A DNA stretch of 20,104 nucleotides, taken from Planctomycetaceae bacterium. Lineage in GTDB: Bacteria; Planctomycetota; Planctomycetia; Planctomycetales; Planctomycetaceae. The position numbers were made by a program, and so were the translations under genes. The notes under the pieces are model-generated. The model had not been told where the DNA came from. It saw only the letters and a program-made list of their open reading frames with translations, and did no database searches. Below are positions 8,410-16,889 of this stretch, piece by piece. Location of the stretch: NCBI GenBank assembly GCA_003445035.1, contig DLVV01000144.1, positions 1 through 20,104 on the forward strand, read 5' to 3'. Within the stretch, counting starts at the first letter, position 1. Every line of letters starts with the position of its first letter.

Positions 8410-10172
8410 CCGCCAGCCTCGATGTCGTCCACATCGGCAGCCTCGTCCAGAACGGCTTTTACCGGCCACGTCAACCGAAATCGGCAACCGGTTCCGGGCC
8501 GATTCTCGACCTGAATCTCTCCCCCGTGCTCACCAATGATCTTGCGGCTGACCGCAAGCCCCAACCCGGTCCCGCGGGCTCCCTTTGTCGAAGCGAACAG
8601 ACTGAAAAGGCGGGGCAACTCGTCCTCGGGAACCCCTGGCCCGTTGTCGTCGATATCGACGAACACGGCTCCGACCGACAGATCGACACCCACCCCGACA
8701 ACAACCACCGCGTCAGCACGACCTTCAACCGCATCAATCGCGTTGGTGACAACATTGAGCACTGCTCGGTGAATCCCCTCGGGGTCGTAGTCGGCTTCAG
8801 TGGGCCCCTCCGGCAACACTCGCTCCAGGACCACACGCGCCTCGTCAGCCCGTGACTGCAGCAATTCACAAACATCACTGACCGTCGCACTGACATCGGT
8901 CCGTTTCCACGCGGGGGTGCGATCGGTGCTGTAGGTCAACATGTCCATGACGAGGTCGTAGATCCGGCCCTGGTTGCGATCGACGATCCCCCATCCACGC
9001 TGGATCAACTGTTCATCATGATCCTTCAGGCCGAGGTTGATCAGGTAACTTCCTCCACGAACCCCCTGCAAGATGTTCTTGATGTGATGACTGAGCGTAG
9101 CGATCGTCTGCCCCACGGCGGCGAGTCGTTCAGCCTGCACCAGCGCCTGCTGGTTCCGCTGCCCGTCAATCGCCAGCGCCGCCTGCCGGCCAATCGACAC
9201 CAGGAGCCTGAGAGATTCCTCGCTGAGCCGTTCGTTGACCTCTCCTTCGACGACCACTTCGTCCACACGGGTCGTGGTGTCGAGATAGATGGCGCCCAAA
9301 ACGGCTTGTCGGCCAACCAGCGGTGCACAGACAGCTTCGCGGACACCGGCCTGCAAAATGCTGCCGCCACCCGAAAACCGGTCGTCACGCTGCGCATCGG
9401 ACGTCCGAACCCCACGCCCGCCTGTCATCACCAGGTCGACGATACTGCGAGGGACCGGCATCACCGGCACTTCGTCCAGTTCGCCGCCACCGTTGCCGCT
9501 TCTCGCCCGGTAAACTCGCGGCTCGGGAACCCCTGTTTCCGCCGAGGCCATCAGGACACACCCTCGATCGGCCGACACGACCTCCAGGGCCACGTCGAGG
9601 ATCGTGACGAGAATCGTATCGAGCGTCGCCGCCGGATCGGCCACCTGCTCGCTGATGCGGTACAGCGCCCCCAGGCTCGCCAACGCCTCGACCTCGTTGA
9701 CCGACCAGTCCTCCGCGATGTCCGCTGACAGGTCTCCTGCCAACAGATCTGACGCCCCGCCGTCCAGCCCTCCTGAACGCGTCGTGGACATCACGTCAGC
9801 GGTCTCACTCACAATGCTCGATCGATCATCATCGCCAGCAACCAGGTCAACCGGCACACGACCGCGTGGAGAAGTCGCTCCGTGGACCTGGAATGCCAAC
9901 AGCGTGCTGGCCACCTGCAACTGGTCCCCGGAAACGATGACCGCAGTCTCGACCCGAACACCGTTCAGCAACGTGCCGTTGGCACTGCCGAGATCGGTCA
10001 GCGTGAACCCCACATCCTGCCACTGGATGGCGGCGTGGAACCGCGATGCCTCGCTGTCCTCTATCCGCACGGAATTCTCGGAGCTGCGGCCTATGCCAAC
10101 CCGTTGCCGTCCAATCTGGAACCTGGTCCCTCGCCCCACGCCCTCGACGATCAGCAGGCTCGCCGTCGACAC
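8406..10172 (-). CDS. FHA-GAF sensor histidine kinase, soluble
   Basis: The protein has 588 residues. An FHA domain (about 5-97) carries the GIGR and SANGTLLNG motifs that bind phosphothreonine peptides. An acidic linker leads to a GAF domain (about 164-340). The kinase core follows, with an H-box around SHHIKNIL (His362 or 363), N-box NVVTNAID (about 474-478), G1 box DNGPG (from Asp509) and G2 box GTGLGL (534-539). No receiver domain and no membrane segment are seen. The GTG at 10172 is chosen because GGAGGGGG lies 9 nt upstream and the FHA domain follows at once. A longer frame from a GTG at 10298 would be read through the sodA terminator. No response regulator is adjacent. The neighbouring Ser/Thr kinase gene is convergent and the two stop codons share CTAG. 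Confidence 0.9.
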   Translation of the reverse strand: MSTASLLIVEGVGRGTRFQIGRQRVGIGRSSENSVRIEDSEASRFHAAIQWQDVGFTLTDLGSANGTLLNGVRVETAVIVSGDQLQVASTLLAFQVHGATSPRGRVPVDLVAGDDDRSSIVSETADVMSTTRSGGLDGGASDLLAGDLSADIAEDWSVNEVEALASLGALYRISEQVADPAATLDTILVTILDVALEVVSADRGCVLMASAETGVPEPRVYRARSGNGGGELDEVPVMPVPRSIVDLVMTGGRGVRTSDAQRDDRFSGGGSILQAGVREAVCAPLVGRQAVLGAIYLDTTTRVDEVVVEGEVNERLSEESLRLLVSIGRQAALAIDGQRNQQALVQAERLAAVGQTIATLSHHIKNILQGVRGGSYLINLGLKDHDEQLIQRGWGIVDRNQGRIYDLVMDMLTYSTDRTPAWKRTDVSATVSDVCELLQSRADEARVVLERVLPEGPTEADYDPEGIHRAVLNVVTNAIDAVEGRADAVVVVGVGVDLSVGAVFVDIDDNGPGVPEDELPRLFSLFASTKGARGTGLGLAVSRKIIGEHGGEIQVENRPGTGCRFRLTWPVKAVLDEAADVDDIEAGG

Positions 10173-10230
10173 GTCCCCGGACCCCCTCCGCGACACCTGA
10201 TTTCTCAACCGGCTGCGGCCCGTCCCGCAC

Positions 10231-10277
10231 CCCAAAATAACAAACGCCTGGCGGCACAACCGGGTGCCGCCAGGCGT
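10231..10277 (-). terminator. Rho-independent terminator of sodA
   Basis: A perfect 14-bp stem (10244-10257 paired with 10264-10277) encloses a 6-nt loop. On the minus strand it is followed by the T-rich run TTTGTTATTTT. It lies about 50 nt past the sodA stop. The plus strand has no T-run after the stem, so it works in the minus direction only. Confidence 0.88.
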
Positions 10278-10327
10278 CATCATATCATGCCCGGCCACCG
10301 GAGTGGGGCGGACGCTGATCGCGTTGT

Positions 10328-10939
10328 TCAGGAGGTCGCCGCCGTATAACGGCGTGCCACTTCACCCCAATTGACAACGTTGAAGAACGCCTGCACATAA
10401 TCCGGGCGGCGGTTCTGGTAATTGAGGTAATAGGCGTGCTCCCAGACATCCAGGCCCAGGATCGGCGTGCGGCCCTCAGAGAGGGGAGTATCCTGATTGG
10501 CAGTGCTCTCGACGACGAGTCCGTCGGCACCGACACTCAACCAGGCCCATCCGCTGCCGAACCGTGTCCCGGCCGCTTTGGCGAACTGCTCCTTGAAGGC
10601 ATCGAAACTGCCGCACGCCGCGTTGATCGCCTCGGCCAGCACGCCATCAGGCTCTCCACCACCGTCCGGGCTCATCACCGTCCAAAACAGCGAGTGATTG
10701 GCGTGGCCGCCTCCGTTGTTCCGCACCGCGCCCCGGATGGCCTCCGGAACAGCACCGAGGTCGCTGACCAAATCCTCAACACTCTTGGAGCCCAGTTCGT
10801 CATGACCTTCCAACGCACCGTTGACGTTATTGATATACGCGTTGTGGTGCTTTCCGTGGTGAATTTCCATTGTTCGCGCGTCGATGTGCGGTTCGAGCGC
10901 GTCGTGTGCGTAGGGAAGTTCGGGAAGTTCGAACGCCAT
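10328..10939 (-). CDS. sodA: Superoxide dismutase, manganese type
   Basis: This 203-residue protein converts superoxide to oxygen and hydrogen peroxide. All four metal ligands of the Mn/Fe family are present: His27 (MEIHHGKHH), His82 (ANHSLFW), Asp164 and His168 (DVWEHAYY). The GGGHANH context together with Gln149 in NQDTPL is the arrangement of manganese enzymes; iron enzymes carry the active-site Gln in the earlier helix. There is no signal peptide, so it is cytoplasmic, and the length is normal. The start is the ATG at 10939, because an AGGAG box is 9 nt upstream of it. The ATG at 10948 touches that box and cannot use it. It appears monocistronic, with its own candidate promoter and a strong terminator. 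The metal preference is inferred from residues only. Confidence 0.95.
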   Translation of the reverse strand: MAFELPELPYAHDALEPHIDARTMEIHHGKHHNAYINNVNGALEGHDELGSKSVEDLVSDLGAVPEAIRGAVRNNGGGHANHSLFWTVMSPDGGGEPDGVLAEAINAACGSFDAFKEQFAKAAGTRFGSGWAWLSVGADGLVVESTANQDTPLSEGRTPILGLDVWEHAYYLNYQNRRPDYVQAFFNVVNWGEVARRYTAATS

Positions 10940-10948
10940 GATGTTCAT

Positions 10949-10953
10949 CTCCT
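10949..10953 (-). promoter_or_regulatory. Shine-Dalgarno site that sets the sodA start
   Basis: AGGAG on the minus strand directly abuts the first ATG (10948) but is 9 nt from the second (10939). The spacing favours the second, giving the usual [12 protein letters not shown]-terminus of manganese superoxide dismutases. Confidence 0.7.
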
Positions 10954-11001
10954 GCGAGGCGGCTCAGAAATGGCCGCTCCGCTCGGCGACCCTGCGGGCA
11001 C

Positions 11002-11029
11002 ATTGTACGAGCTTCAGGCCTCGCAACAA
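11002..11029 (-). promoter_or_regulatory. Candidate sodA promoter
   Basis: On the minus strand TTGTTG (11024-11029) and TACAAT (11002-11007) are 16 nt apart. Transcription would start near 10995, with a leader of about 56 nt. The boxes lie in the 181-nt gap between sodA and the divergent glycosyltransferase gene. No operator repeat was recognised. Confidence 0.35.
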
Positions 11030-11120
11030 CCGTGGCCACCGATAGCGATCACTCCGTCGGGAACCTACAATGGATCTCGAAGGACCCACGGCTTACCTAA
11101 CATAAGGCCTCACGCCTCCC

Positions 11121-11831
11121 ATGCGTCCCGTTTCTCTCGCCGCGCTGCCTGTCTACAACGAAGCCGCCCACGTTGACGAGGTGCTCGACAACGTGCTGCG
11201 ACACTGCCAGGACGTGCTCGTCGTTGACGACGGCTCGACAGACGGAACCGCCCAGAGACTGGCAAGGCGGTCCGATATTCGTGTCGAAACGCACACCACC
11301 AACCGCGGCTACGGAGCGGCGTTGCTGACAGCCTTCGATTACGCCATCAACCACGAGTTTGATGTCGTCGTCACAATCGACTGCGACGGCCAGCACGAAC
11401 CGGAACTCATCCCCGAACTGGTCTCCGCTCTCCAGGCCCACCAGGCCGACATCCTTTCCGGAAGCCGTTATCTGGAAATTGAAAACGACTCCTCGCACCC
11501 ACCCGAGGATCGCAGGCAAATCAACGTGGATGTGACCGAACGTCTCAATGACGCGCTGCAATTGGAATTGACCGATGCATTCTGCGGCTTCAAGGCGTAC
11601 CGCACCGAGGCACTCCGCCGGCTGTCACTGACTGAAACCGGCTACGCAATGCCACTGGAGCTGTGGGTGCAGGCAGTGCGAGCGGGAATGCGAATCGTGG
11701 AACACCCGGTCCCATTGATCTACCTGGACGAAGAACGATCGTTCGGCGGATCGCTCGACGACGCCAACCTGCGAATGTCATACTACCTTGAGGTCCTCGA
11801 TCGGGCCCTTGCTGCCACCCCGACCCGCTAA
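11121..11831 (+). CDS. Family 2 glycosyltransferase, dolichyl-phosphate mannosyltransferase-like
   Basis: This 236-residue protein has the GT-A fold motifs of family 2: the start LAALPVYNEA, the nucleotide-binding VVDDGSTDGT (Asp36-Asp37), NRGYGAAL, and the DXD-type metal site IDCDGQHEPE near residues 85-95. TDAFCGFKAYR matches the acceptor-side motif of DPM1-like enzymes, which move a sugar from a nucleotide donor to a polyprenyl phosphate or similar acceptor. There are no C-terminal membrane segments, as in the soluble DPM1 type. The start is the ATG at 11121, which gives a normal N-terminus although no clear Shine-Dalgarno is present. The BshC-like gene begins 42 nt after its stop, so co-transcription is likely. 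Donor and acceptor are unknown. Confidence 0.88.
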   Translation: MRPVSLAALPVYNEAAHVDEVLDNVLRHCQDVLVVDDGSTDGTAQRLARRSDIRVETHTTNRGYGAALLTAFDYAINHEFDVVVTIDCDGQHEPELIPELVSALQAHQADILSGSRYLEIENDSSHPPEDRRQINVDVTERLNDALQLELTDAFCGFKAYRTEALRRLSLTETGYAMPLELWVQAVRAGMRIVEHPVPLIYLDEERSFGGSLDDANLRMSYYLEVLDRALAATPTR

Positions 11832-11873
11832 CAACTTCGCACCTCGCCCCCTCCACAGCGACCGACCTGCCTC

Positions 11874-13514
11874 TTGCCCGTGCCTGTGTCGCCCACCATA
11901 ACCAGACCCGTGTCACGCCGTGTCCCCACGGCGAATCGCGGCATCCTGGCCAGCCCGCCGTTGGCGGAAGCCGCCAAAACGGCGACTGACACCCGGCGGG
12001 CGTTCACCGAGTGCCAGACCCCGATTGCGGGAACCACGCTCGCCAGCTGGAAACAACAGTCCGTGGACGACACGCTGTTGGCAGCGGTCGAATACGCTGA
12101 AGAGACTGGCCGATCCCTTCCAGACCATTTCCCCGCGGGCCCCCTGCTGGTCGGCGGCCACCAGCCCACGCTGTTTCATTGTGGTGTACTGGTCAAGAAC
12201 TTCGCCCTCGCTCGACTGGCTCGACACCTCTCCGGCACCGCGCTGAATCTCGTCGTCGACAACGATATTGCCGCTCCTCTCCACCTGGCCGTTCCGGACG
12301 GATCGCGAGACCAGCCAGCCACCCGGCTGGTCCCCTTCACATCCGACACCGCAGCCCGCCCCTGGGAAGACCTTCGCCCGGACCTCTCGGCCGCCTTCAC
12401 CGCTTTCCCCGACCGGGTGGCCGATGCGTTGGCACGATGGGGGATCGACCCTCTGCTGACCAGGATCTGGCCTTCAGCGGTCGCTGCCGCAGAAGCGGGC
12501 CGCGGCCTGGCAGAATGTCTTTCGGCCGCCCGCATCGCGATGCAGGACCGTATGGGTCACGGCACGCTCGAACTGCCCATCTCACGTTTGGCCACCCGCA
12601 CGCCATTTTTGAAGTTCATGGCCATGAGCCTGCTGGAGTCCGAACGGTTTGCCGAGTCTCACAACCGTGCGTTGGCCGGCTACCGCGTGGCCAACCACGT
12701 CCGAAGCCGTACGCACCCCGCCGCCGATCTGTGTTGGCACGATGGCTGGCTGGAAACGCCGTTCTGGTGCTGGCATTCCGGAGACACTCACCGTCGCCGT
12801 TTGCTCTCACAGGTCACACCCACCAGCATCCGTCTTAGCGACGGCAGCGCATTCAACGTGCAGTGGCCCCTCGACTCCACACCTGATCTCGACCGCCTGG
12901 CCATAGCCTTGAGGGACTGCCAGCAGTCCGGATTACGGATTCGCCCCAGCGCCCTCTCAACCACGCTCTTTGCACGAGTGTTTCTCGCCGACTTGTTCGT
13001 TCACGGAATCGGCGGTTCCAAGTACGACGAGGCTACCGACTCGCTGATGGCCGACTTCTTCGGCATTTCCCCGCCCCCGTACCTCACCCTCTCCGGCACG
13101 CTGCACCTTCCGCTGGGGGGGCCCTTCGACGTCTCGGCCGCGGATCGCAGTCAACTGATCTCACGGCGGCGCAGGATGCTCTACAACGCACAGGAATTTC
13201 TCGATGGTGGCCAGGCCTCACAACTCGTCGAACGCAAAACGACACTGATCCAGCATCAAAACAGGGACAGGCTCGACACCTCCGATACCAGTCGGCAGAA
13301 GCGACGCTTGCGATATCAGGAGTTCCGGACAGTCAACCAGGAACTGAACCGTCACACGATCGGTGCTCGCCAGGCACTCGACGGAGAACTGCAACGACTC
13401 GACCGACAACTCGATGCCAACACCGTGCTGACGAATCGCGAGTTCTCGTTCTGCCTGTTCCCTGAGGACGTGCTTGGCACGTTTCTCGACGAGGCGCTTT
13501 CCGAACTCCAATGA
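11874..13514 (+). CDS. Conserved protein resembling BshC (bacillithiol cysteine-adding enzyme)
   Basis: This protein of up to 546 residues has no secure assignment. Three features point to BshC, the putative enzyme that adds cysteine to GlcN-malate. GGHQPTLFHCGVLVKNFAL (about 93-111) has the spacing of the BshC TGQQ...GP.YT..KA element. NLVVDNDI follows where BshC has its WI..EDHD element. A late segment, IRPSALSTTLFARVFLADLF then GIGGSKYDE, parallels the BshC segment around its GGPGE. The C-terminal 100 residues are charged and helical, as in the BshC coiled coil. No bshA or bshB is in the window. The start is uncertain: the frame opens at a TTG at 11874, other candidates are GTGs at 11880 and 11910, and no Shine-Dalgarno supports any of them. 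It follows the glycosyltransferase by 42 nt. Confidence 0.5.
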   Translation: MPVPVSPTITRPVSRRVPTANRGILASPPLAEAAKTATDTRRAFTECQTPIAGTTLASWKQQSVDDTLLAAVEYAEETGRSLPDHFPAGPLLVGGHQPTLFHCGVLVKNFALARLARHLSGTALNLVVDNDIAAPLHLAVPDGSRDQPATRLVPFTSDTAARPWEDLRPDLSAAFTAFPDRVADALARWGIDPLLTRIWPSAVAAAEAGRGLAECLSAARIAMQDRMGHGTLELPISRLATRTPFLKFMAMSLLESERFAESHNRALAGYRVANHVRSRTHPAADLCWHDGWLETPFWCWHSGDTHRRRLLSQVTPTSIRLSDGSAFNVQWPLDSTPDLDRLAIALRDCQQSGLRIRPSALSTTLFARVFLADLFVHGIGGSKYDEATDSLMADFFGISPPPYLTLSGTLHLPLGGPFDVSAADRSQLISRRRRMLYNAQEFLDGGQASQLVERKTTLIQHQNRDRLDTSDTSRQKRRLRYQEFRTVNQELNRHTIGARQALDGELQRLDRQLDANTVLTNREFSFCLFPEDVLGTFLDEALSELQ

Positions 13515-13636
13515 CACCCCGGGCCACAGGTCCTCATGGCAACACTCCGTCAGCCTCCGGGACTGGTCGGCCGAGCCCCTGGTCGTTTACCATCACATGT
13601 CGAAACGCTTTTGAGGTCCTTCCCGGAGCCCGTACT

Positions 13637-15691
13637 GTGACAGATTTTCGAACTGCTTCACGCCCGTCCCACCCGTGTCCACGTCGCAGCTCGGTGCTTG
13701 GCCAGATCTTTCTCTCGGCCACGTTGCTGGCACTGGTGGCCGCCACGGCAGCGGCCTGGCCAGCCAAGGCAGTCCCGGGCACTCAGGATCGGCTCAAAAG
13801 CGACCTCCAGTACCTCTCCTCAGACAAGCTCGAAGGCCGCGGCGTCGGCACCAAAGGACTGGACCTGGCAGCCGACTACATCCGGGAACAGTTTCGACGA
13901 GCCGGACTGGACGTCAAACAGGTTGACGGAGACGCATTCCAGAAATTCAACCTGGTCACCGACGTCAAACTCGCAACACCGAACTCGGTCAAACTGGTCG
14001 GACCCAAGGGGGCTTCGATCGACCTCAAGGTCGGCGCCGATTTCGAGGTCTGTGCTTTTGGCGGCTCGGGCAAGATCAGTGGAGACCTCGTGTTTCTGGG
14101 CTATGCGATCGACGCCTCCGATGCCCACTACAGTGATATCAAGGGTGTGGACCTGAAGGGCAAAATTGCCGTCATCATGCGGCGAACGCCGCTTCAGTCC
14201 GACTCCAGTGGTCCCTTTGCCGCTCCGCACGGCGGAATATCTCGGCACGCCGCGCTTCGATCAAAGGTCAGCAACGCGTTCGGAGCCGGAGCGAAGGCCA
14301 TCCTTTTCGTCAACGACCCCTATTCGAATCGCCACAACGCCGAGCAGGCACTTGCCCGCGCCAAAGATGCAGTTGTCACTGCCGCCGTCGCCTTCAACAG
14401 CGCCAAGCCATCCGAACCAAAGAAACTCGCCGAAGCACGACGACGATTGAAAGCCTCTGTCGAGCGGCTCGAAGGTGTCCGCACCGTACAGAAGAAGGGT
14501 CTCGCCGACCCTTTGATGAAATTTGGTTACGGACGTTCCGGCAACTCCCGCAACATTCCCATCGTCCACATCACGCACAAGGCGATCGACCAGGTCCTCA
14601 AGGCCGCTCTCAAAACTTCCCTGTCGGGCCTCGAAGCCGCCATCGACAAGGACTTTCGGGCCAAGAGCCAGGTCATCCCCGGCTGGACAGTTCAGTTGCA
14701 GACCTCGATTGAGACCGTCCGCACCGAAGTCAAAAATGTCATCGGTGTCATCGAAGGCAAAGGACCACGAGCAGACGAAACGATCGTCATCGGAGCCCAT
14801 TACGACCATGTCGGACTGGGTGGGCCCGGATCGCTGGCCCCCGGATCCAAGGACGTTCACAACGGAGCCGACGACAACGCCTCGGGCACCGTCAGTCTGA
14901 TTGAAATCGCACGACGCCTCGCGGGGCGAAAAAACAAACCGCCGCGGCGGCTCGTCTTTATCGCGTTCACTGCCGAAGAACTCGGACTGATCGGGTCCGC
15001 ACGTTACGTCAAGGAACCAGTGTTTCCCATCGACAAGACGGTCGCGATGTTCAACATGGACATGGTCGGTCGATTGCGGAACAACCGGCTAATCGTCTAC
15101 GGCACCGGCACCGCGCCGAGGTGGAAAAAACTAATCGAAACCAAGGGCAAACAGCGGGAATTCGCCCTGTCACTTAAGCCGAGCGGCTTCGGACCCAGCG
15201 ACCATTCGTCGTTCTACGGCAAGAAGATTCCCGTCCTCCATTTCTTCACCGGCACGCACAGCGACTACCATCGCCCTGGTGACGATTGGCCAAAGGTCAA
15301 TCTCGCCGGTATGGAGCAGATTCTGAGTATGCTCGAAGAAATCATCATCGAAACAGCCAACGAGAAAACGCGTCCGAAATACATCGAAATCAAAAGCCGG
15401 GCCCAGGTGTCACGGACCGGAAGCCGACCTTACGTCGGCAGCATCCCCGACTTCGGATCCGACGGAAAAAAAGGGTACGCGATTTCCGGTGTCTCGCCGG
15501 GAAGCCCCGCCCAGAAGGCCGGCCTCAAGGGAGGCGATCTCATCGTCCAGTTCGGCACCGCCAAGATTGGTGGCCTGGACGACTTTGACCTCGCCCTCCG
15601 GAAGTACAAGGGCGGCGATGTGGTCAACGTGACCGTGATCCGCGATGGAAAGCGGAAGGCGTTGAAGATCACCCTGGCCAAGCCCCGCTGA
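13637..15691 (+). CDS. Secreted M28 family zinc aminopeptidase with PA-like insert and C-terminal PDZ domain
   Basis: This 684-residue protein begins with a basic segment and a hydrophobic run ending near AAAWPAKA, a signal peptide. An M28 catalytic domain follows, interrupted at about 110-350 by a PA-like insert with a Lys/Arg-rich helical stretch. The two-zinc site is complete: His388 in GAHYDHVG, the Asp pair 412/413 in GADDNASGT, Glu447-Glu448 in TAEELGL, Asp475 in NMDMVG and His545 in SDYHRPGDDW. The last 80 residues form a PDZ domain (SPAQKAGLKGGDLIVQFG). The GTG at 13637 is preferred: GGAG lies 8 nt upstream and the signal peptide follows at once. The ATG at 13511 overlaps the previous stop (ATGA) and would put 42 extra residues before the signal peptide. 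Specificity is unknown. It is convergent with the next gene, 13 nt away. Confidence 0.92.
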   Translation: MTDFRTASRPSHPCPRRSSVLGQIFLSATLLALVAATAAAWPAKAVPGTQDRLKSDLQYLSSDKLEGRGVGTKGLDLAADYIREQFRRAGLDVKQVDGDAFQKFNLVTDVKLATPNSVKLVGPKGASIDLKVGADFEVCAFGGSGKISGDLVFLGYAIDASDAHYSDIKGVDLKGKIAVIMRRTPLQSDSSGPFAAPHGGISRHAALRSKVSNAFGAGAKAILFVNDPYSNRHNAEQALARAKDAVVTAAVAFNSAKPSEPKKLAEARRRLKASVERLEGVRTVQKKGLADPLMKFGYGRSGNSRNIPIVHITHKAIDQVLKAALKTSLSGLEAAIDKDFRAKSQVIPGWTVQLQTSIETVRTEVKNVIGVIEGKGPRADETIVIGAHYDHVGLGGPGSLAPGSKDVHNGADDNASGTVSLIEIARRLAGRKNKPPRRLVFIAFTAEELGLIGSARYVKEPVFPIDKTVAMFNMDMVGRLRNNRLIVYGTGTAPRWKKLIETKGKQREFALSLKPSGFGPSDHSSFYGKKIPVLHFFTGTHSDYHRPGDDWPKVNLAGMEQILSMLEEIIIETANEKTRPKYIEIKSRAQVSRTGSRPYVGSIPDFGSDGKKGYAISGVSPGSPAQKAGLKGGDLIVQFGTAKIGGLDDFDLALRKYKGGDVVNVTVIRDGKRKALKITLAKPR

Positions 15692-15704
15692 CCGCAATTG
15701 GCAG

Positions 15705-16637
15705 CTACGGCCGCATGTAGACGATCGCTACGTCTGTGGTCACGTCCATCGGAACGCGGTTACTGGCCGTTTCCGGAATTGAGTTGTAGTCGAGCCGAAA
15801 GCCCAGCTTCAGGCTCCAGCGATCCTCATCGTCCAGGGGCACCAGCACGGCCGTGTTGTTTCGGAACCGAAAGACTTCAAGTGACGACAGACTCGGCCGC
15901 ATCGTTGTCTTCGTCTCCAATCGCGTCCGTTCGAACAATGGCCAATCGATTTCGAACTCGGCAAAAACGTCCGGCGTCACACGATGACCACCGGGCCCGT
16001 TGTAGACCTCCATGGTCACAGCCGGCCCAAGCCGCCCCAGGATGTGTCGATCCTTCTTTTCGACAAACCTGTAACCAACCCCGAACGATCCGGTTCCACG
16101 GTAGTCGACACCCTGGAATTCGTTGTATTCGTGTTTGCTGCTGAAATACAGCAACCAGTCACCGGGCTGCAAGCGATCGATCGTACTGTCCAAGTACCAT
16201 CGGTTCGCATTTCGCCGCCCGTTGACCTGTCCGAAACGCCCCCCCCAGTCAATCTGGTGAACCGAGTCCCCCTTTTCCTTAAGCATTTCGGCGGCGACTC
16301 GAACAAAATCCTGATCGGTGTTGCCTTTCAGGACCCGCGCCCCGATCTCCAACCGTTTTGTCCACACGGTTGCCGTCTGCCCTGCCTCCTGAACAAGCGA
16401 CCGCCAGGACACAGGCACGCCAATCCCCAAGTAACGGTCCGCCCTCCCGGTGGCCCCCTGTTCCACACTTCCCAACGACGTGTCCGGAGGGCCATCAGCA
16501 TCTGCCGCGTGCTCGACGGCTGGCCGCCAGCCCGTCTCGAATTTCTCACTCTCACGCTCGGCTGCCACGCCACAACGGACACCAGCACACACGGCAAGCA
16601 CCAGGCCGCCGACAACAATCGATCTGCGGACGTTCAT
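15705..16637 (-). CDS. DUF481 family outer-membrane beta-barrel protein
   Basis: This 310-residue protein has an N-terminal signal peptide (MNVRRSIVV to about GVAAE), so it is exported. From about residue 95 it shows alternating strands typical of a DUF481 (YdiY-like) barrel: LEIGARVLKGNTDQDFVRVAAEM, then RRNANRWYLDSTIDR, SSKHEYNEFQGVDYRG, GSFGVGYRF, and a final strand with VAIVYMRP, which ends in Arg-Pro rather than the usual aromatic. The family is known from salt-induced outer-membrane proteins; its function is poorly defined. The ATG at 16637 has GAGG 7 nt upstream, and the signal peptide starts there. A longer frame reaching 16874 has no such support. The gene is divergent from the ferredoxin gene. 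Confidence 0.85.
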   Translation of the reverse strand: MNVRRSIVVGGLVLAVCAGVRCGVAAERESEKFETGWRPAVEHAADADGPPDTSLGSVEQGATGRADRYLGIGVPVSWRSLVQEAGQTATVWTKRLEIGARVLKGNTDQDFVRVAAEMLKEKGDSVHQIDWGGRFGQVNGRRNANRWYLDSTIDRLQPGDWLLYFSSKHEYNEFQGVDYRGTGSFGVGYRFVEKKDRHILGRLGPAVTMEVYNGPGGHRVTPDVFAEFEIDWPLFERTRLETKTTMRPSLSSLEVFRFRNNTAVLVPLDDEDRWSLKLGFRLDYNSIPETASNRVPMDVTTDVAIVYMRP

Positions 16638-16787
16638 ATAAAGACCTCGACCTGCACCGGGATCGGCACACCTGCAGACCGAGCCGAACGGAAGGGGGAA
16701 TGGGAACAATCGGCGGGATTCTAGTTCCACTTGCCGAACTGGTAAAGATGAGCCCGACCACTGAACACGACGTTGCCAAAAGCTGGG

Positions 16788-16816
16788 TTGCCGCCACACA
16801 ATACAACCGACACAAT
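16788..16816 (+). promoter_or_regulatory. Weak candidate promoter for the ferredoxin-dehydrogenase pair
   Basis: TTGCCG (16788-16793) and CACAAT (16811-16816) are separated by 17 nt; each matches the consensus at 4 of 6 positions. The -10 box overlaps an in-frame ATG at 16815, which favours the later ATG at 16890. The rest of the 252-nt gap (16638-16889) shows nothing else I can name. Confidence 0.2.
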
Positions 16817-16889
16817 GTCCTTGCCCACCCGGGCATACCTTCGCCCCGATCACCCGGCACCCCAGGATCCTCACGAACGGTTCACGGCC

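Noticed and set aside
9018..9728. Open frame of 236 codons on the plus strand
   Set aside because: It is antisense to the GAF-kinase part of the FHA histidine kinase, whose motifs are unmistakable.
13511..13636. ATG start of the M28 peptidase overlapping the previous stop (ATGA)
   Set aside because: The overlap is attractive for coupling, but it places 42 polar residues before the signal peptide; the GTG at 13637 has a GGAG at 8 nt. Not fully excluded.
14261..14860. Open frame of 199 codons on the minus strand
   Set aside because: It is antisense to the M28 peptidase, with no domain or ribosome-binding site.
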